DNA of 64,000 nt from Claveliimonas acetigenes (GTDB lineage: Bacteria; Bacillota; Clostridia; Lachnospirales; Lachnospiraceae): NCBI RefSeq assembly GCF_025567385.1, contig NZ_JAOQJU010000016.1:1-64000 (forward strand). Reading direction: 5' to 3'. This document shows, one piece after another, positions 53,092 through 61,985 of this stretch. The notes under the pieces were generated by a model. It was not told the origin of the DNA and ran no database searches. It saw only the letters and a list, made by a program, of their open reading frames with translations. Positions within the stretch are counted from its first letter, which is position 1; every line of letters begins with the position of its first letter. The position numbers and the translations under genes are program-made.

Positions 53092-54393
53092 TTATTCCTT
53101 TCTGTCAAACTGCGCAAGATAAAACCCATCGCAGGGATCTACCCCGGGAAGCATCTGCCTCTGCCTTTTCAACTCGAACTGTGGGTACTCTGCCGCAAAC
53201 CAGGCCGCATTTTCCTCGTTCTCTCCCCGATGAATGGTACAGGTACTATAGATAAGCTTTCCCCCCGGCTTTACATAAGCCTGGACTGTAGAGAGGATTT
53301 CTCTCTGCAGTTTTATCAGTTTTTTCTGGGTCTCTTCCGTCATTTTGTATTTCAAATCCGTCTTCCTGCCCAGAACTCCCAGCCCGGAGCAGGGAAGGTC
53401 GGCAATCACAATATCTGCTTTTCCCACTGCATTTTCATCTAAAACGAGCGCGTCCCACCGGACTGCCCGGATATTAGCGGCGTCGGTACGGCGGATATTT
53501 TCCTGAATCAGGTTCACCTTATAATCCGTCAGATCCCTTGCCTCCACGCACCCGCTCCCGGCAAGCTTATCTGCCAGATGGAGCGCTTTGCCGCCGGGCG
53601 CAGCACACACATCTATAATATAATCCCCTTCCTGCGGACCCGCCCATTCCGCCACCAACATGGAGCTTACATCCTGCACCTGGAAATCCCCCTGTCGGAA
53701 GCTTGGAAGCGCCTCCAGATAATCATAGCCGGATATCCACAGCGCATATGGCAGAAGTGTCTGCCTTTCTGCCCGCACTCCTTCTCTTTCCAGTTTCTGT
53801 ATCAACTCTTCCGGGCTGATCCGGTTCAGATTGCAGCGGACAGACGTAGGCTTTTCTTTCAAAAAGTCCTGCAGCATCTTCTCCACCGTATCTTCCTCAT
53901 AGGAAGAAAGCCACTGTTTTACAATCCACTCCGGCATAGAGTAAGTCACGGAAAGCCACTCTATTGTATCTTTCCTGTCAGGCATGGAAAGATTGTCCAG
54001 ATTACGCGCTATATTCCGGAGCACTCCATTCACAAACCCCTTCAGATTCCGGAATCCCTTCTTACCTGCCAATTTCACTGCTTCATTGCAGACAGCAGAA
54101 TCAGGAACGCTGTCCATATACTTCATCTGATAGACCGCGCTCCTTAAAATTGTCCGTATAACCGGCTTCATTTTATTTACTTTTACTTTGGAAAACTGGT
54201 TAATAATATAATCAATCTCTATCATCCGCTCCAGTGTTCCTTCCGTTATCCTGGTAAGGAAGGCACGCTCCTGCTTTGTAAGGAACTGGTACTTTTCAAG
54301 CACATTCCGAAGAACAATGTGGCTGTATTCCCCGTCCCTGGTTACAGAAAGCAATACCTCCATAGCCAGTTCTCTCATATCAACCGCCGCCAT
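53092..54393 (-). CDS. rsmB: 16S rRNA m5C967 methyltransferase RsmB
   Basis: 433 residues: N-terminal NusB-like helical RNA-binding domain (MRELAMEVLLSVTRDGEYS, FLTRITEGTLERMIEIDYII), then a SAM methyltransferase with DVCAAPGGKALHLADKL, ADLPCSGLGVLGRKTDLKYK (catalytic Cys motif) and YSTCTIHRGENEENAAWF (second Cys). AAGGAG lies ten bases before ATG 54393. It follows yugP by 20 bp. Confidence 0.97.
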   Translation of the reverse strand: MAAVDMRELAMEVLLSVTRDGEYSHIVLRNVLEKYQFLTKQERAFLTRITEGTLERMIEIDYIINQFSKVKVNKMKPVIRTILRSAVYQMKYMDSVPDSAVCNEAVKLAGKKGFRNLKGFVNGVLRNIARNLDNLSMPDRKDTIEWLSVTYSMPEWIVKQWLSSYEEDTVEKMLQDFLKEKPTSVRCNLNRISPEELIQKLEREGVRAERQTLLPYALWISGYDYLEALPSFRQGDFQVQDVSSMLVAEWAGPQEGDYIIDVCAAPGGKALHLADKLAGSGCVEARDLTDYKVNLIQENIRRTDAANIRAVRWDALVLDENAVGKADIVIADLPCSGLGVLGRKTDLKYKMTEETQKKLIKLQREILSTVQAYVKPGGKLIYSTCTIHRGENEENAAWFAAEYPQFELKRQRQMLPGVDPCDGFYLAQFDRKE

Positions 54394-54413
54394 AGGGAGA
54401 GTTCTCCTTCTTA

Positions 54414-55118
54414 TCAGTCATTTCTTCTATTCGCAAGCAGGACAATCCTGAGAAGCTGCAAGATTGCAGATGCAGCTCCCGCCACATAAGTAAGAGCCGC
54501 TGCTGTCAGCACCTTTCTTGCCGCACTTAGTTCATCTCCATAGAGCATCCCAGTATCTCCTAACACCTGCATAGCACGACGGGAAGCATTAAATTCCACC
54601 GGAAGCGTTACAATCTGAAACAGAACCGCCAGTGAAAATGCCAGAATTCCAAGATTCAATAAAAATGCAGATGTTTCTCCTGAAAAAAGAAATCCTAATA
54701 AAATAAGCGGCCAGGCTATCGTACTTCCGAAATTCGCCACAGGAACCAACGCACTTCTGAAACTAAGCGGAGCATAACCTCTGGCATGCTGAATAGCATG
54801 TCCGCATTCATGGGCAGCAACACCGATTGCCGCCACAGACTGTGAGCCATAGGTCGCATCGGATAATCTTAACACCTTGCTTCTCGGATCAAAATGATCT
54901 GTTAAATTGCCGGATACATGCTCTACCCGCACATCGTAGATGCCCGCGCTCTGCAGTACCCTCTCTGCCGCCTCTCTTCCCGTCATTCCCGAATAACTTC
55001 TGACTTTGGAATATTTATTAAATGTAGCGTTCATACTTGCCGATGCAATCAGACAGATAATCACACCTATCAAAACCAGAATGTACGTGGGATCAAAGTA
55101 AAAATATGGATATATCAT
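54414..55118 (-). CDS. YugP-family membrane zinc metallopeptidase
   Basis: 234 residues with an N-terminal membrane helix, the zinc motif AAIGVAAHECGHAIQHARGY (HExxH form HECGH) and several C-terminal hydrophobic segments (PLILLGFLFSG, ILAFSLAVLFQIVTLPVEF, with N-A-S-R-R after). This matches the neutral zinc metallopeptidase (PF04298) family common in Firmicutes next to rsmB. The substrate is unknown. ATG 55118 has AGGAGG six bases upstream; ATG 55124 lies too close to it. Confidence 0.92.
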   Translation of the reverse strand: MIYPYFYFDPTYILVLIGVIICLIASASMNATFNKYSKVRSYSGMTGREAAERVLQSAGIYDVRVEHVSGNLTDHFDPRSKVLRLSDATYGSQSVAAIGVAAHECGHAIQHARGYAPLSFRSALVPVANFGSTIAWPLILLGFLFSGETSAFLLNLGILAFSLAVLFQIVTLPVEFNASRRAMQVLGDTGMLYGDELSAARKVLTAAALTYVAGAASAILQLLRIVLLANRRND

Positions 55119-55154
55119 AACCATCCTCCTATCCTTTTTCCATGTATTATATAC

Positions 55155-55181
55155 GAAAAACAGGCAGGAAACCTGTTTTTC
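55155..55181 (-). terminator. Terminator-like hairpin upstream of yugP
   Basis: A perfect 10-bp stem, GAAAAACAGG (55155-55164) / CCTGTTTTTC (55172-55181), with a T run at its 3' side on either strand. A TATAAT follows about 5 bp further on the minus strand, so yugP probably begins a new transcript here. Confidence 0.55.
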
Positions 55182-55203
55182 ATATATTTTTAATAATTTT
55201 TAC

Positions 55204-55367
55204 GTAACAGTTCAGCCATAAGTCGGATTGTGGGTGAATCATGCTTGCATGAATGAACACACGATCCGGCTTATGAGCAGAGCGCCATTTTATGAGCAAA
55301 AACAGCTGCATAGCAGCGGAGAAGCATCGTAGATGCGTTTTGCGAATGGCGCGGTCTGAACTGTTAC
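55204..55367. repeat. Structured intergenic element 1 (multi-branched inverted repeats)
   Basis: Outer arms GTAACAGTTCAG (55204-55215) and CTGAACTGTTAC (55356-55367) are perfect inverted repeats. Inside, CATAAGTCGGAT (55217-55228) pairs with ATCCGGCTTATG (55264-55275) around a CATGC-TT-GCATG core. GCGCCATT (55282-55289) pairs with AATGGCGC (55345-55352), enclosing GCAAAA/TTTTGC and two small hairpins (GCTGC-ATA-GCAGC; GCATC-GTA-GATGC). Flanks read ATTTTTAC and ATTTTTTAC, a possible target duplication. It splits the conserved fmt/yugP junction. Probably a MITE-like or structured-RNA element. Confidence 0.7.
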
Positions 55368-55382
55368 ATTTTTTACCGGACT

Positions 55383-56312
55383 TTATTTAAACTGCGTCCC
55401 TTCTTCCAGCGTATATCCCCGCAGAAACGCACCTGTATCCATCCGTTTCTTACCCGGAATCTGCAGAGCCTTTACAACCAGCTGCCCTTTTCCTGTCTGT
55501 ACGGAAAAAGAATTCTTCTGAACCGCCACCACCGTCCCCGGGGTCTGCCCGGATTCTGCTTCTGTCACATCCGCTTCCCAGATTTTCATTGTCTTTCCAT
55601 TCCAGTCCGTATATGCACTGGGCCAAGGATTCAGTCCGCGGACAAGCCGCTCAATCGAGCAGGCAGATCTCGTCCAGTCGATTGCTCCCAGCTTTTTATC
55701 CAGCATCCGCGCATAAGCCGTCGGGCTCTCTCCCTGCTTCTCAGGCACAAGCCTTCCCGCCTCCAGTTCCTTTAAAGTCCTGACACAAAGCTTGGCCCCT
55801 GCTGACGCCAGCTTATCATGAAGGCTTCCCCCTGTCTCTTTTTCATCCAGTGCAACCTCTGTCTTAAGCAGCATATCACCCGTGTCCAGCCCTTCATCCA
55901 TCTGCATGGTTGTAACACCGGATACAGGCTCTCCGTCAATAACGGCCCATTGAATCGGCGCCGCCCCTCTATATTTGGGAAGAAGAGAAGCGTGTACATT
56001 AATGCAGCCATAGGGAGTCATCTCCAGAATTTCTTTGGGCAGAATCTGTCCAAATGCAATGACAACCATCACGTCCGCCCGGTACTTCCCCAGCTCTTCC
56101 ACACATTCCGGGTCTCTTACCCTACGCGGCTGGAACACCGGAATCCCATGCGCCAGCGCCGTCTCTTTTACCGGGGAAAACTGCACTTCCTTCCCCCGTC
56201 CCTTAGGCTTATCCGGCTGCGTTACCGCAAGAACCACTTCGTGCCCCGCTTCTATAAGCGCTTCCAGTGTTCCCACCGAAAAATCCGGCGTTCCCATGAA
56301 TACAATCCTCAT
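55383..56312 (-). CDS. fmt: Methionyl-tRNA formyltransferase
   Basis: Formylates initiator Met-tRNA. 309 residues: RIVFMGTPDFSVGTLEALIE, FGQILPKEILEMTPYGCINV, HASLLPKYRGAAPIQWAVID (catalytic Asn/His region) and GVTTMQMDEGLDTGDML, then the C-terminal OB-like tRNA-binding domain. It directly follows def with no gap, the standard def-fmt pair. Confidence 0.97.
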   Translation of the reverse strand: MRIVFMGTPDFSVGTLEALIEAGHEVVLAVTQPDKPKGRGKEVQFSPVKETALAHGIPVFQPRRVRDPECVEELGKYRADVMVVIAFGQILPKEILEMTPYGCINVHASLLPKYRGAAPIQWAVIDGEPVSGVTTMQMDEGLDTGDMLLKTEVALDEKETGGSLHDKLASAGAKLCVRTLKELEAGRLVPEKQGESPTAYARMLDKKLGAIDWTRSACSIERLVRGLNPWPSAYTDWNGKTMKIWEADVTEAESGQTPGTVVAVQKNSFSVQTGKGQLVVKALQIPGKKRMDTGAFLRGYTLEEGTQFK

Positions 56313-56786
56313 TTATTCATCCTCCTCATAAGAAGTCTGGTGCAGCTCTCCTTCCACAAGACTTACGTACATCTTCCCGTCCAGGTGGTCAATCTCATGG
56401 CAGAATGCCCTTGCAAGAAGCCCTTCTCCTTCCATCTCAATCTCTTCCATATCTTCATTCAACGCCCGAACCTTCACATAATTCGGACGTGTCACAATAC
56501 CGGACATGCCAGGCACGCTAAGACAGCCTTCCTCTCCCGTTTGCTCTCCTGACGACTCAACAATCACCGGATTCACCAGCACAATCGGTCCTTCTCCTAC
56601 ATCTATTACAACAATCCTTTTTAAAATGCCTACCTGGGGAGCCGCAAGACCTACCCCGGCCGCCTCGTACATCGTATCAAGCATATCATTGATTAATATC
56701 TTTGTCCTAAGAGACATCTTCGTTACTTCTTTACAGTTCTTTGTGAGAACTTCATCACCCAGCTCTCGTATTTTTCTAATTGCCAT
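56313..56786 (-). CDS. def: Peptide deformylase
   Basis: Removes N-formyl groups from nascent proteins. 157 residues with all three motifs: GVGLAAPQVGI, EEGCLSVPG and HEIDHLDG (metal Cys and two His, catalytic Glu). The length suits the type 1 enzyme. GAGAGGG upstream of ATG 56786. It follows priA by 15 bp and abuts fmt. Confidence 0.97.
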   Translation of the reverse strand: MAIRKIRELGDEVLTKNCKEVTKMSLRTKILINDMLDTMYEAAGVGLAAPQVGILKRIVVIDVGEGPIVLVNPVIVESSGEQTGEEGCLSVPGMSGIVTRPNYVKVRALNEDMEEIEMEGEGLLARAFCHEIDHLDGKMYVSLVEGELHQTSYEEDE

Positions 56787-56801
56787 TGGTAATCCCTCTC
56801 C

Positions 56802-59030
56802 TTAAAATATATTCATTGGATTAAAATCAAACTGAACCCGCAGGGAATCAAACCCGCTGTTCACTTCAATATATTGTTCTAACCTGTCTTTTGCCTTTAT
56901 AAGCATACCATATTCTTCACATTTTAGATAGAGAATCTTTCGATAAATATCATTCACTTTTCCCACACTCGGACTTGCCGGTCCAATGACTGTCAGCAAA
57001 TGATTCTTATCCATCCGCTCTGCATATTTCTTCAGATAATCCGCCGCTGTCTCCAGAAGCTCTTCATCCGCCCCGGTAATCAGAACTGCCAAAAGTTCTC
57101 TTACCGGAGGATACCCCATCAGTTCCCGGTAACCGATTTCCTTTCGGTAAAACCCTTCATAATCCTGTCTTACCGCTGCCTCGATACTATAATGTTCCGG
57201 ACTGTAGGTCTGTATCACTGCCTCACCCTTCTCCCTGCCTCTTCCGGCTCTTCCCACTGCCTGGGTAAGAAGCTGGAATGTCCGCTCTCCGGCACGGTAA
57301 TCATCCGCATACAGGGACATATCCGCCGCAAGAACTCCTACCAGCGTTACATTTGGAAAATCATGTCCCTTCACAATCATCTGCGTTCCTACCAGAATGT
57401 CCGCTTCTTCATTTGCAAATGCCGCAAGGATTTTCTCATAACCATCCTTATTCTTCGTAGTATCCATATCCATCCGAAGAACCCGCGCGCCGGGGAACAC
57501 CTTTTTCACCAGGTCTTCTACCTGCTGCGTTCCTGCCCGAAAACCACCCATATGGGGAAATCCACAGACCGGACACACTGAAACCATCGGTTTCTCATAA
57601 CCACAGTAATGGCAGACCAGCTTCCCATTCTTGTGAGCAGATAATGCCACATCACAATGCGGACATTTTTCCACATAACCGCAGGAACGGCAGGATACGA
57701 AGCCCGCATAGCCTCTTCGGTTAAGAAAAAGCATCGTCTGCTGTCCTTTTGCAAGGCGATCCGACATCAGCTCCCGCAGCCTGTCACTTAGGATGGAGCG
57801 GTTTCCGCCGGAAAGCTCTCTGCGCATATCCACTGTATACACCTCCGGCATGCACTGCCTCTGCGCCCTGTTCTTAAGCTCCAGCAGTTTATATTCTCCC
57901 ATTTCTGCACGGTAATATGCCTCCAACGACGGGGTTGCCGACCCCAGGACAACACTTGCCCCGGAAAGCTCCGCCCTGTGGATCGCAGTCTCCCTTGCAT
58001 GGTATCTTGGCGTCTGTTCGCTCTTATACGTAGGTTCATGTTCTTCATCGATTACGATCAGTCCCAAATCGGGAAATGGAGTAAAAAGTGCAGATCGAGG
58101 ACCAATCATCACATCCACATCCCCGCATTTTGCCCTTTGCATCTGATCGTACCGCTCCCCTGCTGACATACGAGAATTCATGATTGACACTCTGTCCCCG
58201 AACCTTCGGTAAAACCGCATAACCGTCTGATAAGTCAGAGAAATCTCCGGGATCAGCACGATTGCCTGCCTTCCTCTTTCTACCACTCTGGCAATCATTT
58301 CCATATAAACTTCCGTCTTTCCGCTTCCGGTAACTCCATGAACCAGATACGTATTACGCTCTCCTGCTTCATAATCTCTGCTGAAAGTATGGATTACATT
58401 TTGCTGTTCTTCTGTATAGGACAGCTGTTTCATTCTCTCTCCCTCTGCAATCCGCGGACTCCGGAACACTCTCTCCGATTCTATTGTCAAAACGCCCTGC
58501 TCTTCCAGCGCACGGATTACAGGCGCTGTGATACTCAGATGCTTTCTCACCAGTCCGTACTCCAGCACCGGGTCATCAAGAAGCGCAGCAAGGAGCCTTG
58601 CCCTTGCCCGCTGGTTCTTATTCAGGTAAATCTCCAACTGTTTCCTGCCTTCTTCCTCATTCAAAAGAAGCCGGATCGTGCGCTTCTCCTTCTCATTTTC
58701 CCTTCGCTTAACCGGCAGCACTGTCTTCAGCGCCTGAATCATCGTTCCGCCGTAAGACTCTTTCATCCATGCAGCCAGCGCCACAAGCTGGGCTTCTATC
58801 GCCACGCCGTCCTCTGAAACACCGGCCACGGATTTTATCTTATCAGCATCATAATCCGCTCTGTCACAAAGCCCTACCACATAGCCTTTCGTCTCTTTAT
58901 TCCCTCTGCCAAAAGGTACGATTACCTCCATGCCTGTTCGCAGTGTTCCCTCCAGTTCAGGGGGAACACTATACTGAAAGATTCTGTCTAACTTTTCATG
59001 TGTAATGTCTATGATAATATTTGCGTACAT
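56802..59030 (-). CDS. priA: Primosomal helicase PriA (replication restart)
   Basis: 742 residues. N-terminal 3'-DNA-binding domain (IIIDITHEKLDRIFQYSVP), Walker A LVHGVTGSGKTEVYMEMI, DEAH-type IVIDEEHEPTYKSEQ, and zinc cysteines CRSCGYVEKCPHCDVALS...CHYCGYEKP...CPVCG. Helicase C-terminal motifs are ILVGTQMIVKGHDFPNVTL and LTQAVGRAGRGREKGEAVI. The gene overlaps the murE 3' end by 22 bp, and def follows. Confidence 0.97.
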   Translation of the reverse strand: MYANIIIDITHEKLDRIFQYSVPPELEGTLRTGMEVIVPFGRGNKETKGYVVGLCDRADYDADKIKSVAGVSEDGVAIEAQLVALAAWMKESYGGTMIQALKTVLPVKRRENEKEKRTIRLLLNEEEGRKQLEIYLNKNQRARARLLAALLDDPVLEYGLVRKHLSITAPVIRALEEQGVLTIESERVFRSPRIAEGERMKQLSYTEEQQNVIHTFSRDYEAGERNTYLVHGVTGSGKTEVYMEMIARVVERGRQAIVLIPEISLTYQTVMRFYRRFGDRVSIMNSRMSAGERYDQMQRAKCGDVDVMIGPRSALFTPFPDLGLIVIDEEHEPTYKSEQTPRYHARETAIHRAELSGASVVLGSATPSLEAYYRAEMGEYKLLELKNRAQRQCMPEVYTVDMRRELSGGNRSILSDRLRELMSDRLAKGQQTMLFLNRRGYAGFVSCRSCGYVEKCPHCDVALSAHKNGKLVCHYCGYEKPMVSVCPVCGFPHMGGFRAGTQQVEDLVKKVFPGARVLRMDMDTTKNKDGYEKILAAFANEEADILVGTQMIVKGHDFPNVTLVGVLAADMSLYADDYRAGERTFQLLTQAVGRAGRGREKGEAVIQTYSPEHYSIEAAVRQDYEGFYRKEIGYRELMGYPPVRELLAVLITGADEELLETAADYLKKYAERMDKNHLLTVIGPASPSVGKVNDIYRKILYLKCEEYGMLIKAKDRLEQYIEVNSGFDSLRVQFDFNPMNIF

Positions 59031-60538
59031 GTAATCTCCTTTACCAGTTTCCTGTCATCCATTTCATAGCGGATGCCCTGAATTTCCTGGTATGTCTCGT
59101 GTCCTTTCCCGGCAATTATAATCACATCGCCGGATTTTCTGTTCTCTATTGCATAGCGAACGGCTTCCCTGCGGTCTTCTACCACCACATACGCTCCATT
59201 CGTCCTCTTCATTCCCGTCAAAATGTCTTTTATAATCTCTCCCGGCTCTTCATACCTTGGATTATCCGTTGTAATCACAGTGAAGTCCGCGTATCTTCCC
59301 GCCACTTCTCCCATTTCATACCGCCGTTCTTTGGAGCGATTGCCTCCGCACCCAAATACTACAACAATTCTGCCATCTGCGTACTCCCTTAACATCTGCA
59401 GTATGCTCTTAAGGCTCATAGCATTATGAGCATAATCTACAAAAACCATCCCGTCTCTCCATGCCGCCGCCAGCTCCATCCTTCCCGGAATCCTGATTTT
59501 CTTAAGTCCCTCCCGTATCGTTTCATTTTCCACACCCAGATATCTCACAGCAGCGGCGGCTGCCATGGAATTGTATACGTTAAAGTGGCCGGGAAGCGGA
59601 AGCTCTATCTCTATCTCCTCTGCCTGCCTTTTCCCATCTGCCATACCCAGCCGATACCTTATCCCAAAGCAATCTCTCCTACATATCTTCCGAATATCCA
59701 AAGCATGGTAATCCATTTGCACACATCCGCCACCGCATCCATAAGTGATTTTTTCACATTCGGTTCCCTCAAAAATCTCTTCGTACCACGGATCGTCCGC
59801 ATTTCCAATTCCCACTTTGCTCTGTAAAAATAAAAGATGCTTACATTGCAGATATTCTTCAAAATCCGCATGTTCACTGGTTCCGATATGATCTCTCCCA
59901 AGATTGGTAAAAATCCCCACTTCAAACCTTATTCCTGCCGTCCGCTTCAGTTTTAATCCCTGAGAAGACACCTCCATTACCACACTGTCACATCCCGCCA
60001 CCACCATCTCATGCAGATATGCCTGTATCTGGCAGGATTCCGGCGTCGTATTGTAGCTGCTAAGAATCCGCCGTCCGGTATCCACCCGAACCGTACCAAT
60101 CAGCCCGGTCTTGTGTCCGCCGTAATTCAGAAGCTGCTGAACCATACACGCCGTTGTCGTTTTGCCTTTCGTTCCTGTAATACCAATCACTTTCATTTTC
60201 CGAGCCGGATAACCGTATAAAGCCGCCGACATCAGCGCCAGTGCATATCTGGTATCACTCACCCGGATAATCGTCACATTCCTGGAATCCGGCAGAAAAT
60301 CCTCACACCGAATCCACCGCTCATAACACTCCTCACTCTGTATCACCAGCGCCGTCGCGCCCCGCTCCAGAGCCTTTCCCACAAAATCATGACCATCCCT
60401 GCAGTATCCTTTTATACAAACAAAAACATCCCGTTCTCCAATATTCTCCGTATCATTGGTAACTTTCCTTATCTTCCTCTCAACCGTACCCTTAAGAACC
60501 TCATACGTAAGCCCTGTAAGAAGTTCGGAAAGCTCCAT
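59009..60538 (-). CDS. murE: UDP-MurNAc-tripeptide synthetase, mDAP type
   Basis: Adds meso-diaminopimelate to UDP-MurNAc-L-Ala-D-Glu. 509 residues: N-terminal substrate domain, P-loop VIGITGTKGKTTTACMVQQL, TTPESCQIQAYLHEM, VMEVSSQGLKLKRTAGIRF, NLGRDHIGTSEHADFEEYL with the carbamylated Lys after it (QCKHLLF), VFVDYAHNAMSLKSIL, and the specificity motif TTDNPRYEEP. DNPR is the mDAP signature. A second MurE-like gene at 61986-63518 lacks it. First gene of the block with priA-def-fmt. Confidence 0.96.
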   Translation of the reverse strand: MELSELLTGLTYEVLKGTVERKIRKVTNDTENIGERDVFVCIKGYCRDGHDFVGKALERGATALVIQSEECYERWIRCEDFLPDSRNVTIIRVSDTRYALALMSAALYGYPARKMKVIGITGTKGKTTTACMVQQLLNYGGHKTGLIGTVRVDTGRRILSSYNTTPESCQIQAYLHEMVVAGCDSVVMEVSSQGLKLKRTAGIRFEVGIFTNLGRDHIGTSEHADFEEYLQCKHLLFLQSKVGIGNADDPWYEEIFEGTECEKITYGCGGGCVQMDYHALDIRKICRRDCFGIRYRLGMADGKRQAEEIEIELPLPGHFNVYNSMAAAAAVRYLGVENETIREGLKKIRIPGRMELAAAWRDGMVFVDYAHNAMSLKSILQMLREYADGRIVVVFGCGGNRSKERRYEMGEVAGRYADFTVITTDNPRYEEPGEIIKDILTGMKRTNGAYVVVEDRREAVRYAIENRKSGDVIIIAGKGHETYQEIQGIRYEMDDRKLVKEITCTQILS

Positions 60539-60608
60539 ATTGATTCCTTACTATTTAAACTTACTTATAATTTTTACACAAATCCCCAAAACCGTCAACC
60601 GTTTCCAA

Positions 60609-60638
60609 TTGCCAAAATTCGCCACAGTATGATACAAT
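60609..60638 (+). promoter_or_regulatory. Promoter of the arginase-family gene
   Basis: TTGCCA (60609-60614), 18 bp, TACAAT (60633-60638). The start point would be near 60645, just before structured element 2, placing that element in the 5' leader. Confidence 0.5.
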
Positions 60639-60650
60639 AATTACCATTCA

Positions 60651-60753
60651 CAGCCGATTTGAAATCCAATATGGATTCGTCGTGCTTGCACGTAAGAAGA
60701 TATAGACGAATGCAGTTCCGATTGGAAAGGCGTCGGCTGCTTGCAGACAAGCA
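60651..60753 (+). repeat. Structured intergenic element 2 in the arginase leader
   Basis: CAGCCGA (60651-60657) pairs with TCGGCTG (60733-60739). Inside, TCCAAT (60665-60670) pairs with ATTGGA (60721-60726), ATTCGTC (60675-60681) with GACGAAT (60705-60711), and a CGTGC-TT-GCACG core sits at 60681-60692. A separate hairpin TGCTTG/CAAGCA (60738-60753) follows. The core TCGTGCTTGCACGTAAGAA resembles TCATGCTTGCATGAATGAA in element 1. It is translated in frame upstream of the arginase start, but this is unlikely to be protein. Confidence 0.6.
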
Positions 60754-60799
60754 CATTCGGAGCAACATGTTCGTTTTATTATCACATTGGGAGGGTATG

Positions 60800-61642
60800 A
60801 TGTTTCACATTTTTGGATGCCCCATGCACTTTGGGGTCGGTGACAAGGGACTGACCTACAGTCTCGACTATTTTAATGATTATTGTAAGGATTTAGAAAT
60901 TACCATGCTTCCGGAGATTACCATGCCGGAATACAATTTGAAGAATCTAAAGAATTTAAACAGTGTAATTGCCACCTGCGAGCAGATTGCCGAAGAAGGC
61001 CGCAAGGCAATCAAAAACGGCGAAGTTCCTCTTTTTATTGCCGGAGATCACAGTTCTGTGATCGGTACGATTTCAGCTTCTGCAACGTGTTATGACAATC
61101 TGGGGCTTATCTGGATTGACGCGCATCCGGACATTAACACGGATGCCACTACAGTTACCGGGAATATCCACGGTATGCCCGTCGCTGCACTTCTCGGAAT
61201 GGGAGAAAAAAGGCTGACTCAGATTTTGACGCCGGATGTGAAACTCCGGCCGGAAAATATTGTCATGATTGGCCTTCGGGATATAGATCCCCCAGAAGCC
61301 ACATTTTTAGAAAAATTAAAAATCCGGCATTATACTTATGACGAAGTTCTGAAACGGGGACTGGAAGCCTGTTTAAATGATACGGTGTCTTATCTTTCTC
61401 ATTTAAAGCATGTCCATATCAGTTTCGATATCGACGTCATGGATCCTGCTTTCCTGCCCGGCGTTTCCGTACCCGTTCCTGATGGTTTTAAAGAAGCGGA
61501 AGCCTTCCGTATCATGGACAGATTAATGACTGAATTGCCTATTTCTTCTTATGATATCGTAGAATATAATGCCGAACATGACACAGATGATAAAACTGCT
61601 GCCTTTGCCAAAAAATTGGCACATTTTATCTTAAAACATTGA
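60800..61642 (+). CDS. Arginase/agmatinase (ureohydrolase) family protein
   Basis: 280 residues of the di-manganese ureohydrolase fold: LFIAGDHSSVIGTISA (first ligand His), LIWIDAHPDINTDAT (Asp, His, Asp ligands), NIHGMPVAALLG, HVHISFDIDVMDPAFLPGVS (last Asp ligands), DIVEYNAEHDTDDKTA. These fit arginase best; agmatinase, formiminoglutamase or guanidine hydrolase are possible. The start is ATG 60800 with GGAGG five bases upstream, matching the usual N-terminus. The frame is open to 60659, but that stretch is structured element 2. A single gene, with no arginine-pathway neighbours. Confidence 0.9.
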   Translation: MFHIFGCPMHFGVGDKGLTYSLDYFNDYCKDLEITMLPEITMPEYNLKNLKNLNSVIATCEQIAEEGRKAIKNGEVPLFIAGDHSSVIGTISASATCYDNLGLIWIDAHPDINTDATTVTGNIHGMPVAALLGMGEKRLTQILTPDVKLRPENIVMIGLRDIDPPEATFLEKLKIRHYTYDEVLKRGLEACLNDTVSYLSHLKHVHISFDIDVMDPAFLPGVSVPVPDGFKEAEAFRIMDRLMTELPISSYDIVEYNAEHDTDDKTAAFAKKLAHFILKH

Positions 61643-61670
61643 TTCATATGCATTACTGAAAATAGTGTCT

Positions 61671-61934
61671 TTATAAGACTTCTGCGCCAAATGGCATCAG
61701 TGCTAACTTGGCAAGCTTGAACTGCTGAAGCCCAAATGGAATGCCCACAACCGTCACACAAAGCATTGCTCCCAGTGCCAGATGTTCTATTGCAAGCGGA
61801 AGTCCCGACACCACCAGCCAGATAATATTGAGAAGGAAAGAACCGGTTCCTCCGCCGTATCTCACCTCTTTTCCAAAGGGGAAAAAGCTTAAAGAGGCAA
61901 ATTTAAAACACAATACATTCCCAAAACATCCCAT
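61671..61934 (-). CDS. YccF-domain membrane protein with the first hydrophobic hairpin missing
   Basis: 87 residues. The second YccF repeat is intact (NIIWLVVSGLPLAIEHLALG, VVGIPFGLQQFKLAKLALMP, FGAEV). The first repeat reads MGCFGNVLCFKFASLSFFPF: the start MGC-GN and the end CFKFASLSFFPFGKEV of a normal repeat are joined directly, lacking the roughly 35 residues of membrane hairpin expected between them. Normal YccF proteins are about 120 residues. This looks like a clean in-frame deletion. Function of the family is unknown. Convergent with the arginase gene, 28 bp apart. Confidence 0.8.
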   Translation of the reverse strand: MGCFGNVLCFKFASLSFFPFGKEVRYGGGTGSFLLNIIWLVVSGLPLAIEHLALGAMLCVTVVGIPFGLQQFKLAKLALMPFGAEVL

Positions 61935-61985
61935 ACCGTATGTCCCCTGTTATTCTACCATAGTTTCAAATGATTTTAATCCTGA

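Noticed and set aside
60651..60753. Guanidine riboswitch in front of the arginase-family gene
   Set aside because: The conserved ykkC core words are missing; the structure instead resembles the element at 55204-55367.
60659..60799. Extended N-terminus of the arginase-family protein
   Set aside because: The stretch folds as structured element 2 and the ribosome site GGAGG sits directly before ATG 60800.
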